A DNA stretch of 64,000 bases from Streptomyces sp. NBC_01260 (GTDB taxonomy: Bacteria > Actinomycetota > Actinomycetes > Streptomycetales > Streptomycetaceae), in NCBI RefSeq assembly GCF_036226405.1, contig NZ_CP108464.1, forward strand, positions 3,286,001-3,350,000, read 5' to 3'. The notes under the pieces were generated by a model. That model was not told the DNA's origin. It saw only the letters and a list, made by a program, of their open reading frames with translations, and searched no databases. A program made the position numbers and the translations under genes. How positions within the stretch are numbered: the stretch's first letter is position 1; every line of letters starts with the position of its first letter. Of this stretch, positions 8,293 through 17,081 are shown piece by piece.

Positions 8293-10377
8293 ATGACCAC
8301 CACCACACAGGCCAGCACCGGGCCGGTGTGGGACTGGGCTGCCGGTCACGGACACGTGACCGGCGCCCTGTCCGCCACCACCGGATGCCTCGCAGTTGCC
8401 ACCACCGGGGCCGCCACCGGCATGCCGCCCGGCTGGGCCCTGACCGTCGGCGCGGCCGGCGCGATCGGCCACACCATCAGCAGCCTGCGCGACCGCCTCT
8501 CCACCCGCACCACCGCCATGCGCTCCGCCTCCTGGCTGGTCGGGGCTGGCTGGACCACGTGGGCCATGACCACCGGCCCCCTCACCTGGGCCGCACTCGG
8601 CTCCCTCGCCACCATCGGCGTTGGGATCGGCGCCGCTGCCCGCTCCACCCTGCTCTACGAAGAAGCGCGGGAGTTGGAGGCCATCGCCGCCGATGAGCGC
8701 CAGGTCAGCCGTGAGTTGTCGGCCGAGCGCCGGGCGATCGCTGCGGAGTGGGTGGACCGGGTACAGCGGGTCTGCAACCTCACCCTGCGGATCCTCGCGG
8801 TGGAGATCTGGCCCACCGGCACCGGATTCACGATCGACGCCGAACTCCCCGCCGGCGGGACGACGTACGACCGGATCGCGCAGCACTCCGCCGCACTGTC
8901 CGCCGATGCCCGCTTGCCGCACGGATGCACAGCCGTCGCCTCTCAGGGCGTGCACCAGGGGCGGGTACTCATCGACGTGACCACGGTCAACGTCCTCTCC
9001 GAGGAACGCACCTACCCCTCGGACTACAGCCCGCTTTCGATCTACACCGGGATCCCGTGGGGCTACCGCACCAACGCCGAAGAGATCTGCGTGTTCCTGC
9101 GAGAGCAGTGCGCCCTGGTCGTCGGTCCCACAGGATCCGGCAAGACGAACATGGTGCACGTCATCCTCGCCGGGTTCGCCCGCACCACTGACGTCCTGAC
9201 CTGGGTGATCGACCTGAACGCCGGATCCGCCGGCCTGCCCTGGGTCCGCGCCGCGTTCGACGCCAACGGGGTGCCGATCGAGGGAGTGCGGCCGGGCGTT
9301 GACTGGCTCGCTTCGACGCACGAAGAGGCTGCGCGGATGCTCGATGTGGCCCTGGCGATCGGCATGCGCCGGAAGGTCGCCTATCAGGATCTGATGGCGG
9401 AGCGGAACACCGACCAGCTCCCCATCAGCGCGAAGATTCCCCAGATCATGCTGGTCGTGGATGAGGGTGCGGAGATCCTGACCAGCACTGACCGGGCCAT
9501 GAAGGATCTCGCCAAGAAGATCCTCGAAGTGATCCGCATGCTCCGCGCCATGGGCATCCGTACGGTCCTCACCGCCTTGGGGGCCACCGGTTCCGTGCTC
9601 GGGAACCTGATGATCCGCCGCGAGGCCAAGGCCCGGGTCTGCCTCACCGGTGGGGAAGTCGAGGGAATGGACCTGAGCAAGGTCTTCCCCGGCTCGCGCG
9701 GGCTCCGGGTGGACCAGGCCCCGTACAAGGGGGCCGGGTTCATGGGAACGCCGGAGTCGGCTGCGGCGCTGTTCAAGAACTGGCGGATCCTGCCCAACCA
9801 GATCCGCGACATCGTCCTCGCCACCGCCGACATGCACCCCGCCCTGGACGCCATCTCAGCCCAGGCTGGGGGCGACGACTACGCGAAGCGATGGGCGCCG
9901 GATCGCACCGCGTGGATGCGGGACACCGACCACGCTCCGGCCACCGCCGGAGCAGGCGAGCAGCCCAGCGCCGGCGGACTGAACCTGTCCGCGCTGCGGA
10001 CCGGCCAGGAGTCGCCGGAAGAGGTGTTGGCCCGAAAGTTCCGGGAGCAGATCGACGCCCAGTTCGGTACCGCCCCCGATCCTCAGCCCGGGGCGGAGCC
10101 TCCGGCCGGACCTGGGCTGAACCTGTCCGCGCTGCGTCCGGAGAACAACGCCGCCCGCCAGGCCGCGCTCCAACTCCTGATGTCCGCCGGCCCCGAGGGC
10201 ACCGGCGCTTCCGCGATCGCCCGCGCCCTGGCCGACGAGCACGGCACCACCCGGCAGACGGTCGCCGGATGGCTCAAGGAATGGGCCGAGACCGGCGAAG
10301 CCGTACGCGTCGGAGAGGGCACCAAAACCCGCTACGTCCACTACCGATACGCGCCCGACCGCCCCGTCGAGGACTGA
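8293..10377 (+). CDS. traB: TraB/TraSA FtsK-SpoIIIE-type DNA translocase
   Basis: 694 residues. Two to three hydrophobic segments at about 20-115 form the membrane anchor, then a coiled region. The motor has Walker A GPTGSGKT at 278-285 and Walker B IMLVVDE at 385-391. The C-terminus (about 610-690) is a winged helix that would recognise DNA repeats. In Streptomyces plasmids TraB moves double-stranded DNA between mycelial cells and binds short repeats in the clt locus. The 12-bp repeats 390 bp downstream are candidates for that site. Two internal GLNLSALR motifs flank a variable Pro-rich linker (about 560-620). Confidence 0.93.
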   Translation: MTTTTQASTGPVWDWAAGHGHVTGALSATTGCLAVATTGAATGMPPGWALTVGAAGAIGHTISSLRDRLSTRTTAMRSASWLVGAGWTTWAMTTGPLTWAALGSLATIGVGIGAAARSTLLYEEARELEAIAADERQVSRELSAERRAIAAEWVDRVQRVCNLTLRILAVEIWPTGTGFTIDAELPAGGTTYDRIAQHSAALSADARLPHGCTAVASQGVHQGRVLIDVTTVNVLSEERTYPSDYSPLSIYTGIPWGYRTNAEEICVFLREQCALVVGPTGSGKTNMVHVILAGFARTTDVLTWVIDLNAGSAGLPWVRAAFDANGVPIEGVRPGVDWLASTHEEAARMLDVALAIGMRRKVAYQDLMAERNTDQLPISAKIPQIMLVVDEGAEILTSTDRAMKDLAKKILEVIRMLRAMGIRTVLTALGATGSVLGNLMIRREAKARVCLTGGEVEGMDLSKVFPGSRGLRVDQAPYKGAGFMGTPESAAALFKNWRILPNQIRDIVLATADMHPALDAISAQAGGDDYAKRWAPDRTAWMRDTDHAPATAGAGEQPSAGGLNLSALRTGQESPEEVLARKFREQIDAQFGTAPDPQPGAEPPAGPGLNLSALRPENNAARQAALQLLMSAGPEGTGASAIARALADEHGTTRQTVAGWLKEWAETGEAVRVGEGTKTRYVHYRYAPDRPVED

Positions 10378-10393
10378 GCGCCGACCGGATCGG

Positions 10394-10645
10394 CTACTCC
10401 CAGCCCATGTTGCGGGCGACCATCTCCCGGGCCCGTTCCAAGTCGCCGCGTGTTGTTTCCATGGCCCACTCCTCCAGCTGTGCCAAGAGGTCGGTCAGCG
10501 CCTGCTTCTCCGCACGGTGATTGACGGGGAGCTTGTCGAAGTCCAGCTCCATCAGCCAGTGGAAGAGCACGACCACGTCGGCTTGCCAGAGGGAGAACTC
10601 GGCATGGGAATCAAGGTCCGGCGGACCGGTCGCGTCGTCGCTCAT
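10394..10645 (-). CDS. small acidic hypothetical protein
   Basis: 83 residues, convergent with traB with a 16-bp gap. Acidic and helical, with LFHWLMELDFDKLP and a regular heptad-like LTDLLAQLEEWAMETT segment. No known domain seen. The ribosome site is weak. It lies alone on this strand in the rightward operon, so it has its own promoter. Codon use supports a real gene. Confidence 0.6.
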   Translation of the reverse strand: MSDDATGPPDLDSHAEFSLWQADVVVLFHWLMELDFDKLPVNHRAEKQALTDLLAQLEEWAMETTRGDLERAREMVARNMGWE

Positions 10646-10767
10646 GCCTCGACGATACGGCCCGAGCAGAAGCCGTGACGCGAGCCCTTCACCCTCTCAA
10701 CGCCTGCACCGCCGGAAGGGCCCTGGACGGCTCACTGAGGGTCGAAAACGGCCCGTGACCTGCAAGG

Positions 10768-10839
10768 CGACAAGCGACAAGACAAGACAAGCGACAAGGC
10801 ACACGACAAGCCGGACGACAAGCAACACGACAAGTCGCA
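10768..10839. repeat. CGACAAG iterated repeats, candidate clt or TraB-binding locus
   Basis: CGACAAG occurs at 10768, 10775, 10792, 10804, 10816 and 10828. The last four are spaced exactly 12 bp, and two further GACAAG copies lie at 10781 and 10786. The array is in the non-coding gap after traB. Streptomyces TraB proteins bind iterated short sequences in clt (for example the octamers of pSVH1), so a transfer role is likely. It could instead be a replication or partition site. Confidence 0.65.
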
Positions 10840-10896
10840 GGGGACCGCACCTTGACGTTCAAGGGTGGTCCCCCGTGCTGCTGAAGGAGCCCCCTC

Positions 10897-11364
10897 GTGC
10901 ATGAGACCGCGTACGAGATCACCACACTCAACCCCCAGCAGCCCACCGCTCACCCCGCGATGCTGCCGAATGAGATCCCGCCCGGAGTACAGATCGTCAC
11001 GCTGCCCGGCGGTGCCCGCACCCTTGCCTACACGCCGAACCAGGCCCCGCCCGCGCCGCCGGTTCCGGTCGCGCAGCCGATCCCGGCATGGGCCAAGACC
11101 ACCGCACTCCTCACCCCGACGATCGGCGGAGGCATCGCCGCCGCCGGGATCGGGATCTCCTACGCAGCCCCGGGACTGATCGCCATGAGTGAAGCCCTCT
11201 GGGCCGCCGTCGCCCTCATCGCCGCCGGAGCCGTCGGCGTCCCGTTGCTCCTGCGGCTCGGCCGCAGCGCGGCCGGCAACGGGCGGGGCACGACGCACAT
11301 CACGCAGCACATCAGCGCGCCCGGGATGTTCGGCAAGGCCACCGGCACCATCAACCACCGCTGA
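10897..11364 (+). CDS. small membrane protein, SpdB-like
   Basis: 155 residues from a GTG with AAGGAG seven bases upstream. The first 65 residues are Pro-rich and soluble. Two membrane segments follow at about 68-92 and 97-120. The tail ends with a Gly-rich THITQHISAPGMFGKATG segment. Small two-helix membrane proteins next to traB are called spread proteins in Streptomyces plasmids and help DNA move between hyphal compartments. The family assignment rests on position and topology. Confidence 0.65.
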   Translation: MHETAYEITTLNPQQPTAHPAMLPNEIPPGVQIVTLPGGARTLAYTPNQAPPAPPVPVAQPIPAWAKTTALLTPTIGGGIAAAGIGISYAAPGLIAMSEALWAAVALIAAGAVGVPLLLRLGRSAAGNGRGTTHITQHISAPGMFGKATGTINHR

Positions 11365-11381
11365 CCGAGAGCAGGAATCCA

Positions 11382-11573
11382 TGCCCAATCTGAAGCCGTA
11401 CACGGATCAAGCGTCCGACGCCATCGCCAGCCCGCCTCACCGGGATGCGGACCCTGCGCTGCCCGGCACCCGGCTGCACCCTTCGGATCCGCTACCGCGC
11501 CGTCAGCCCGGACGAGGCCGATCGGCTGGCCACGCTTGCCCACGACCACACCCGACACGGCATCCGGAAGTAG
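11382..11573 (+). CDS. small zinc-finger-like protein, start or frame uncertain
   Basis: The convincing part is 11445-11573 (ATG to TAG, 42 residues): a CPAPGC pair and a later HDHTRH, with nearly all third positions G or C. It has no ribosome site. Upstream, an ATG at 11382 with AGGA starts another frame (MPNLKPYTDQ) with good codon use for about 20 codons, then becomes unlike protein. Either two tiny genes overlap, or one gene of about 60 residues is joined by a frameshift near 11440. Small Cys/His proteins here in other AICEs are called mobile element transfer proteins. Confidence 0.5.
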
Positions 11574-11661
11574 CTGTGCCGAGGGCGGCCCCCTCTCACG
11601 CCAATGAAGTCGGGGCCGCCCTCGCCTGCCAGCACCTTTCACAGAACTGGAGACATCCAGC

Positions 11662-12576
11662 ATGACCCATGGAGTACGTTCCGCGCTGCTGTCTGCAGCG
11701 CTCGATGCCGCCGTCTGCGGCTGGGCAGTCTTCCCGTTACGGCCTGGCGGCAAGCCGCCCGCCCTGCACGGTGAAGCTTCCTGCCCGCTCACCGGCGACT
11801 GCATCACCGGCCACCGCAAGTGGGAGCAGCGCGCCACCACCGACCTCGACCGCATCCGGCGAGCGTGGTCGGCCGGCTGGTTCAACATCGGTATCGCGAC
11901 CGGCCCGTCAGGGCTCGTCGTCGTCGACCTCGACATGCCCAAGCCCAAGCCCAAGCCCAACAGCAGTGCGGACACACCTTGCGGCGTGACGACCTTCAAG
12001 GCGCTCTGCGAGCGCACCGGGCAGGTCGTCCCCGCCACCTACCGGGTGCGGACTGCGAGCGGTGGAGAGCACCTGTACTTCACCGCTCCGGACGGCGTCC
12101 GGCTCGGCAACACCGCCGGATTCCTCGCCCCACCGATCGACACCCGCGCTTGGGGCGGATACATCGTCGCCCCCGGCAGCACCGTCAACGGGCGTACGTA
12201 CGAAGTCATCGACTCCGCGCCGGTGGCGCCGCTGCCCGGATGGCTGCTCGACGCGCTCAAGCCTGATGCGCGTCCTACGGGGCCCGTGAAGCTGTCCTTG
12301 CCGAAGCGAGGCAACCGGGCAGCAGAGACGGCGCTGGAGCGGGAAACCGCCCTCGTGGCGGCCACCGTCGAAGGCAGGCGCGAGGCGCAGCTCTTCGAGA
12401 GCGCCCGGAAGGTTGCCCGCTTCGTCGGATGGGGCGACCTCACGCGGGACGAGGTGGAAGAGGCATTTCAGAGGGCGGGTGAGGCGGCCGGGCTCCCGGC
12501 TTCCCAGTGCCGCTCGACTCTGCGCAGCGTTCTGAACTGGTCCCTGCGCACCTGCCGGCCCCGGGAGACGACATGA
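11662..12576 (+). CDS. bifunctional DNA primase/polymerase (Prim-Pol), replication initiation
   Basis: 304 residues. The Prim-Pol domain covers about residues 10-190: a conserved AVFPLRPGGKPP start, catalytic VVVDLD at 86-91 with D89 and D91, the metal/nucleotide motif GGEHLYF at 134-140, and DTRAWGGYIVAPGS. The C-terminal 100 residues are helical. AICEs with this arrangement use Prim-Pol with the neighbouring helicase-like protein for replication after excision. The ATG is 89 bp after the previous ORF and its end overlaps the next start (ATGA). A run of alternating Pro-Lys at 93-99 interrupts the domain just after the active site. Confidence 0.9.
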   Translation: MTHGVRSALLSAALDAAVCGWAVFPLRPGGKPPALHGEASCPLTGDCITGHRKWEQRATTDLDRIRRAWSAGWFNIGIATGPSGLVVVDLDMPKPKPKPNSSADTPCGVTTFKALCERTGQVVPATYRVRTASGGEHLYFTAPDGVRLGNTAGFLAPPIDTRAWGGYIVAPGSTVNGRTYEVIDSAPVAPLPGWLLDALKPDARPTGPVKLSLPKRGNRAAETALERETALVAATVEGRREAQLFESARKVARFVGWGDLTRDEVEEAFQRAGEAAGLPASQCRSTLRSVLNWSLRTCRPRETT

Positions 12577-12923
12577 GCCCCCGGCCCAATCCCCCTCTGA
12601 AATGCCTGCCCTCCACCCCCACAGGCCTCGGCCTCGCCGAACCGGCCCCGGCCCACCTTGGCGGTGGTGCGCCGAAGGGCGTCGCCGAAGGCGTCCCCAC
12701 TGCTGTTCGCCCTGACCAGCAGATCGGAGACGGGCGCTCCCCGATCGCCTGGCCCACCATCAGCGCACCCCGTGGCGCGGTCCCGACCGTCACCAGCACC
12801 TGTGCGTGCGGCCGCAACCGGTTCGCCACAGGACACCGCAAGGCACTCGCCCTGATCGAAGACCATGCCCGCCACCGCGACCTCTGCCCGCTCCGCAACC
12901 AGCAGGAAGGCGCCGCCACATGA
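12573..12923 (+). CDS. small Cys-containing protein between Prim-Pol and helicase-like genes
   Basis: 116 residues starting at an ATG that overlaps the Prim-Pol stop. The first 75 residues are Pro/Gly-rich and probably disordered. The C-terminus has CACGRNRF and a final HARHRDLC, a possible single zinc site. It is sandwiched by ATGA overlaps on both sides, so it is made together with the two replication proteins and may be an accessory factor. No family recognised. Confidence 0.65.
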   Translation: MSPRPNPPLKCLPSTPTGLGLAEPAPAHLGGGAPKGVAEGVPTAVRPDQQIGDGRSPIAWPTISAPRGAVPTVTSTCACGRNRFATGHRKALALIEDHARHRDLCPLRNQQEGAAT

Positions 12924-14167
12924 CCGCAGCACCAACCACCCCGCCCCTCGACGGCGCCACCGTGCTCAACGACGTGGAGACCTTCCACCGCAGGTTCAAC
13001 GTCTTCCCCACCGAGGCCGCCTACGTCGCCGTCACTCTGTGGGACGCGCACGCGCACCTGGTGGAATGCTTCGAGACCACACCGCGGATCGCCTTCCTCT
13101 CGCCCGAGCCGGGGTCGGGGAAGTCCCGGGCGCTGGAGATCGTGGAACTCCTCACCCCCCGGCCGGTCAGCACGGTCTCGGCATCCGCGAACGCCCTGTA
13201 CCGGCTGGTCGACTCCGCCGCCGGACTGCCCACCGTGCTCTTCGACGAGGTGGACACCATCTTCGGCCCGAAGGCCGGCGCGGACGAGGCGCTGCGCGGA
13301 TTCCTGAACGCCGGATACCGGCGCATCGGCGGGGCCCTGCGGTGCGTGGGGGAGGGCTCCAACCAGAACGCGCAGGTCTTCGGCTCGTACTGCGCAGTCG
13401 CCATGGCCGGGCTCGGCTCCCTGCCGGACACGGTACTGACCCGCTCCATCATCATCCGCATGCGCAAGCGCGCCCCGAACGAGCGCGTGGAGCCCTACCG
13501 GCAGCGCATCCACGAGAAGCAAGGCCACGAACTGCGCGACCAGCTCGCGGCATGGGCCGACACCGTCCGCGACCAGGTCGCCGACGCCTGGCCCGAGATG
13601 CCCGAGGGAGTCACCGACCGGCCGGCCGACGTATGGGAACCGCTCCTCGCCGTCGCCGACGCCGCCGGGGGCGACTGGCCCGACCGGGCCCGCGCCGCGT
13701 GCCTGGAGCTGATCAGCGCCGCCCACGACAACGACGAAGCCTCCCTCGGAGTCCGGCTGCTGACCGACCTCCGCGACCGGGTGTTCTGCGGCGCGGACCG
13801 CGTGCCCACCGCCGTCATCCTCGAAGGCCTCCTCGCCATGGACGACGCCCCATGGGGAGACCTGGACGACAAGCCGATCAACTCCCGCACCCTGGCCCGG
13901 CTCCTCGCCCAGTACGTCACCCCCGCCAACAAGCCCATCAAGCCGCGCGGCATCCGTACCCCCGCGGGCTTCCCGAAGGGCTACTACGCAGAAGACCTCA
14001 CCGACGCCTGGACGCGGTACTGCCCTCTTCCCCCTGAGGAATCCGCCACGTCCGCCACATCCGCCACACCGCAGGTCAGCGGGGGTGAATCCGTGGCGGA
14101 TACCGCCACAGCCATCCGCCACATGTCTGCGGAAACCGCCACACCGCTCTTCCCGGTCGCGGGCTGA
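12920..14167 (+). CDS. DUF3631 helicase-like replication protein
   Basis: 415 residues. Walker A PEPGSGKS at 62-69, Walker B VLFDEVD at 106-112, then a sensor segment SIIIRMRKR and the DUF3631 region (about 190-380) with the conserved SRTLARLLAQY and GYY motifs. It is the helicase partner of the Prim-Pol protein. Three of its C-terminal codons repeats (SATSATSAT at about 376-384) are CCGCCAC iterons read in frame, so the gene end overlaps the candidate origin. ATG overlaps the previous stop. Confidence 0.85.
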   Translation: MTAAPTTPPLDGATVLNDVETFHRRFNVFPTEAAYVAVTLWDAHAHLVECFETTPRIAFLSPEPGSGKSRALEIVELLTPRPVSTVSASANALYRLVDSAAGLPTVLFDEVDTIFGPKAGADEALRGFLNAGYRRIGGALRCVGEGSNQNAQVFGSYCAVAMAGLGSLPDTVLTRSIIIRMRKRAPNERVEPYRQRIHEKQGHELRDQLAAWADTVRDQVADAWPEMPEGVTDRPADVWEPLLAVADAAGGDWPDRARAACLELISAAHDNDEASLGVRLLTDLRDRVFCGADRVPTAVILEGLLAMDDAPWGDLDDKPINSRTLARLLAQYVTPANKPIKPRGIRTPAGFPKGYYAEDLTDAWTRYCPLPPEESATSATSATPQVSGGESVADTATAIRHMSAETATPLFPVAG

Positions 14168-14289
14168 ACACCAGCGCCACCAGGTGCCGCCACACCCCGG
14201 GTGTGGCGGCACCTATCCGCCACACAATCGCTATCCGCCACAAACGCAAGGCTCTGACCTGCGATGTGGCGGCGTGGCGGACGTGGCGG
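14043..14289. repeat. CCGCCAC iteron cluster, candidate replication origin
   Basis: Fourteen copies of CCGCCAC occur in 247 bp: direct at 14043, 14052, 14061, 14103, 14116, 14136, 14187, 14217 and 14235; inverted at 14093, 14203, 14266, 14274 and 14283. Most read TCCGCCACA. The cluster starts inside the DUF3631 gene and ends 45 bp before xis. Dense iterons next to the replication genes fit an origin or initiator-binding site. Confidence 0.7.
14182..14214. repeat. 33-bp near-perfect palindrome in the iteron cluster
   Basis: Arms 14182-14197 and 14199-14214 are perfect 16-bp inverted copies with a single central C, and each arm contains one CCGCCAC unit. It begins 15 bp after the helicase-like gene. 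It could extrude as a cruciform at the origin or fold in RNA as a terminator; there is no T-run. Confidence 0.65.
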
Positions 14290-14334
14290 ATGCATCAGAG
14301 CAAAGAGACCACGCGCTCAAAGAGGAGTCGCACG

Positions 14335-14523
14335 ATGGCCAGCCCGCAGATGCTCAAGCTCCCCGAAGTCCTCGCCGAACTCGCCATGAGCCGAGCCGCC
14401 TTCTACCGCATGCGTGCCCGCGGCAAGGCTCCCAAGCTCATCAAGCTCCCCAACGGTCAGCTCCGCGTACGCCGCGCCGACCTCGACGCCTGGTGGCGCG
14501 ATCTCGAAGCGTCCGCCGCCTGA
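14335..14523 (+). CDS. xis: excisionase Xis (MerR-like HTH)
   Basis: 62 residues with GAGGAG before the ATG. The sequence LPEVLAELAMSRAAFYRMRARG is the helix-turn-helix of the excisionase/AlpA-type winged-helix family, followed by the beta-wing KLPNGQLRVRRADLDAWW. It directs the integrase toward excision. It lies immediately upstream of int and just after the candidate origin, the order found in pSAM2. Confidence 0.9.
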   Translation: MASPQMLKLPEVLAELAMSRAAFYRMRARGKAPKLIKLPNGQLRVRRADLDAWWRDLEASAA

Positions 14524-14546
14524 CCTCCCACTCCCCCGCTGAAAAC

Positions 14547-14577
14547 CCGAGGGCCCGCCGTACCGGCGGGCCCTCGG
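14547..14577 (+). terminator. 14-bp stem-loop between xis and int
   Basis: Perfect arms 14547-14560 and 14564-14577 around the loop TAC, with no T-run. It ends 17 bp before the int start and could lower int expression relative to xis or protect the message; it may be an attenuator. Confidence 0.6.
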
Positions 14578-14594
14578 CCTGTTCCAGGAGAACC

Positions 14595-15974
14595 ATGCCC
14601 CTCACGTACGACGTGCGCCTGTACTCCATCGAGGTGCGCCGGGACCGGCCCAAGCCCTACCGGCTCCGGTGGATGGTCGGCCAGCGCAAGCACTCCAAGA
14701 GCTACCAGCTCAAGGCCCAGGCCGACGGCCGGCGCTCGGAGCTGATGGCCGCCGTCCGCCGCGGTGAGCAGTTCGACGAGGAGAAGGGCCTGCCGACCTC
14801 CGAACTGCGTGCGCTCCAAGGCTCAATCACCTGGTACGCCCACACCCGCGCCTACATCGACCGCAAGTGGGCGGCGGCGCCGGCCAAATCCCGGAAGAAC
14901 TACGCGGACGCTCTCGCCACCATCACCCCGGCACTCGTGAAGTCGGCCGCTGGGAAGCCGGACGCGGCGCTGCTTCGGCGGGCGCTGTACGGGTGGGCGT
15001 ACAACCGGAACCGGTGGAACGAAGAGCCGCCGGCGGACGTGGCGCAGGCCCTGAAGTGGCTGGACCGGAACTCCCTGCCGGTGTCCGCGCTCGAGGACGC
15101 GGCCACCGTCCGCCTGGCGCTGGACGCCCTCGGGCTGAAGATCGACGGGAAGCCCGCCGCGCCTCGCACTGCCCGCCGCAAGCGCGCGTGCCTGAGCGAC
15201 GTCCTGGGCCTGGCCGTCGAAGAGCGGTACTTCACCGTGCCGGTGAACCCGCTGACGACAGTGAAGTGGGCCGCGCCGAAGTCCGCCGAGGAGGTCGACC
15301 CGCAGAGCGTCGCGAATCCGCGCCAGGCGCGCTCGCTGCTTCAGGGGGTCCGTGAGCAGGGGCCCCGGGGCGAGCACCTCGAAGCGTTCTTCGGGTGTCT
15401 GTATTACGCGGCCATGCGGCCGGCGGAGGCGACGGCCCTGCGCGACTCGCAGTGTCATCTGCCCGAGGCGGGCTGGGGCGCGCTGACGCTCCGCGAGGGG
15501 GCGGTACGGGCCGGTCGGAACTGGACCGACGACGGAGAGGCGCACGAGATGCGGCACCTGAAGGCGCGGGCGGTCAAGGACTCCCGGCCCGTGCCAATCC
15601 CCCCGCACTTCGTCCGGCTGCTCCGTCAGCACATCGCCAAATTCGGCGTCGCCCCGGACGGCCGGCTCTTCCGCACGAACCGCGGGGGGCTGCTCCAGGA
15701 GACCGGGTACGGAGAGGTCTGGGCGCGGGCCCGTAAAGAGGTGCTGAGCGAGCGGGAGCACGCGTCGTTCCTCGCTCGCCGCCCGTATGACCTACGTCAC
15801 GCGGGGGTCTCCTTCTGGCTCAGTTCCGGAGTGGACCCCATGGAGTGCGCGCGGCGGGCCGGCCACACCATCGCCGTCCTCTTCCGGGTCTACGCGAAGG
15901 TGCTCGCCCAGACGCAGCAGCGGGCCAACGACCGGATCGACGCGGCCCTGCGGGAGTGGAACGAACCGGAGTGA
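14595..15974 (+). CDS. int: site-specific tyrosine integrase
   Basis: 459 residues. N-terminal arm-binding and core-binding regions about 1-225, catalytic domain about 240-450. Visible catalytic residues: R275 (AAMRPAEA), R401 in YDLRHAG, H424 in AGHT and nucleophile Y433 in RVYAKVL. The first histidine of the usual HxxR is Y398, a variant seen in related integrases. CAGGAG precedes the ATG. It lies next to tRNA-Tyr, where it carries out integration and, with Xis, excision. Confidence 0.95.
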   Translation: MPLTYDVRLYSIEVRRDRPKPYRLRWMVGQRKHSKSYQLKAQADGRRSELMAAVRRGEQFDEEKGLPTSELRALQGSITWYAHTRAYIDRKWAAAPAKSRKNYADALATITPALVKSAAGKPDAALLRRALYGWAYNRNRWNEEPPADVAQALKWLDRNSLPVSALEDAATVRLALDALGLKIDGKPAAPRTARRKRACLSDVLGLAVEERYFTVPVNPLTTVKWAAPKSAEEVDPQSVANPRQARSLLQGVREQGPRGEHLEAFFGCLYYAAMRPAEATALRDSQCHLPEAGWGALTLREGAVRAGRNWTDDGEAHEMRHLKARAVKDSRPVPIPPHFVRLLRQHIAKFGVAPDGRLFRTNRGGLLQETGYGEVWARARKEVLSEREHASFLARRPYDLRHAGVSFWLSSGVDPMECARRAGHTIAVLFRVYAKVLAQTQQRANDRIDAALREWNEPE

Positions 15975-16093
15975 GCCCCGTCCCCCGGGGGACGTCTGGG
16001 GGACACGCCCTGATCAGGGGTGGGATTCAGGTGAGACAACGTGGGATGCAGGGCCCATCGGCGCTCTCCGCAGCCCCACTTGCACACATGCGA

Positions 16094-16136
16094 AAACCCC
16101 GCCCGACCTGGTGTTTAAGCAGGTCGAGCGGGGTTT
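16094..16136. terminator. bidirectional terminator between int and tRNA-Tyr
   Basis: A 17-bp stem (16094-16110 with 16120-16136, one mismatch) around GTGTTTAAG, with A-run before and TTT after, works in both directions. It would end int on one strand and tRNA-Tyr on the other. It lies on the element side of the junction, so the inserted element supplies the tRNA gene with a terminator. Confidence 0.85.
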
Positions 16137-16145
16137 CACTTCCAG

Positions 16146-16227
<82 letters not shown>

Positions 16228-16442
16228 AAGGGATGCTGCCGTGAGGACCGTCTCTCGACGGCGCTCTGTGGCAACGACGTAAACGATACCTGATGCCCAG
16301 GGGTGCTGTGCCACTGGATTGACCAGCGGCCCGGACGGGCGCGGGTGGCTAGGCTTTGGTGGGCGGCGTGGTGCCAGCGGGCCCCGCGGCCGCCCCGTGG
16401 ACATTCCGTTTCCAGCACCCCCGATACAAGGAGCAACACGTC

Positions 16443-16931
16443 ATGGCCGACTCCAGTTTCGACATCGTCTCGAAGGTCGAGCGGCAGGAGGTCGACAACG
16501 CCCTCAACCAGGCCGCCAAGGAAATCTCGCAGCGTTACGACTTCAAGGGCACCGGCGCCTCGATCTCCTGGTCCGGCGAGAAGATCCTCATGGAGGCGAG
16601 CGGCGAGGAGCGGGTCAAGGCGATCCTCGACATCTTCCAGTCCAAGCTGATCAAGCGCGGCATCTCGCTGAAGTCGCTGGACGCGGGCGAGCCCCAGCTG
16701 TCCGGCAAGGAGTACAAGCTCTTCGCCACCATCGAGGAGGGCATCTCCCAGGAGAACGCCAAGAAGGTCGCGAAGATCATTCGCGACGAGGGCCCCAAGG
16801 GCGTCAAGGCGCTGGTCCAGGGTGACGAGCTGCGGGTCAGCTCGAAGAGCCGGGACGACCTGCAGGCCGTTCAGGCGCTGCTGAAGGGCCAGGACTTCGA
16901 CTTCGCCGTGCAGTTCGCGAACTACCGGTAG
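16443..16931 (+). CDS. YajQ family nucleotide-binding protein
   Basis: 162 residues, the usual length, starting [13 protein letters not shown], with two RNP-like ferredoxin folds. Conserved motifs include [18 protein letters not shown], the KRGI segment and a terminal [10 protein letters not shown]. In Xanthomonas YajQ-type proteins bind cyclic di-GMP; the role in Streptomyces is unknown. AAGGAG precedes the ATG. First chromosomal gene after the tRNA, monocistronic with a terminator after it. Confidence 0.93.
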   Translation: MADSSFDIVSKVERQEVDNALNQAAKEISQRYDFKGTGASISWSGEKILMEASGEERVKAILDIFQSKLIKRGISLKSLDAGEPQLSGKEYKLFATIEEGISQENAKKVAKIIRDEGPKGVKALVQGDELRVSSKSRDDLQAVQALLKGQDFDFAVQFANYR

Positions 16932-16940
16932 GACGCGGCG

Positions 16941-16980
16941 GTCCGGGCGCGGGGCGGAACACTTCGTTCCGCGCCCGGAC
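16941..16980 (+). terminator. GC-rich hairpin after YajQ gene
   Basis: GTCCGGGCGCGG at the left arm pairs with CCGCGCCCGGAC ending at 16980, with an inner GCGGAAC/GTTCCGC stem. It begins ten bases after the stop. The lack of a clear T-run is common in Streptomyces. Confidence 0.65.
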
Positions 16981-17081
16981 GTCATGTCCGAATACCGCCG
17001 GTCGCAGCGGTGCGGGCGACGCAGACTGGTCCGTGGCGGCCGATGATCCGGCTGCCGGCCGGACGGGAAGAGGGACGAGTC

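Noticed and set aside
10768..10839. Possible CRISPR array
   Set aside because: Units are 7 bp with 5-bp spacers and no cas genes are present.
12440..14212. Long minus-strand open frame opposite the DUF3631 gene
   Set aside because: Composition (Gly/Arg/Val) is that of a reverse frame; the plus strand carries Walker motifs.
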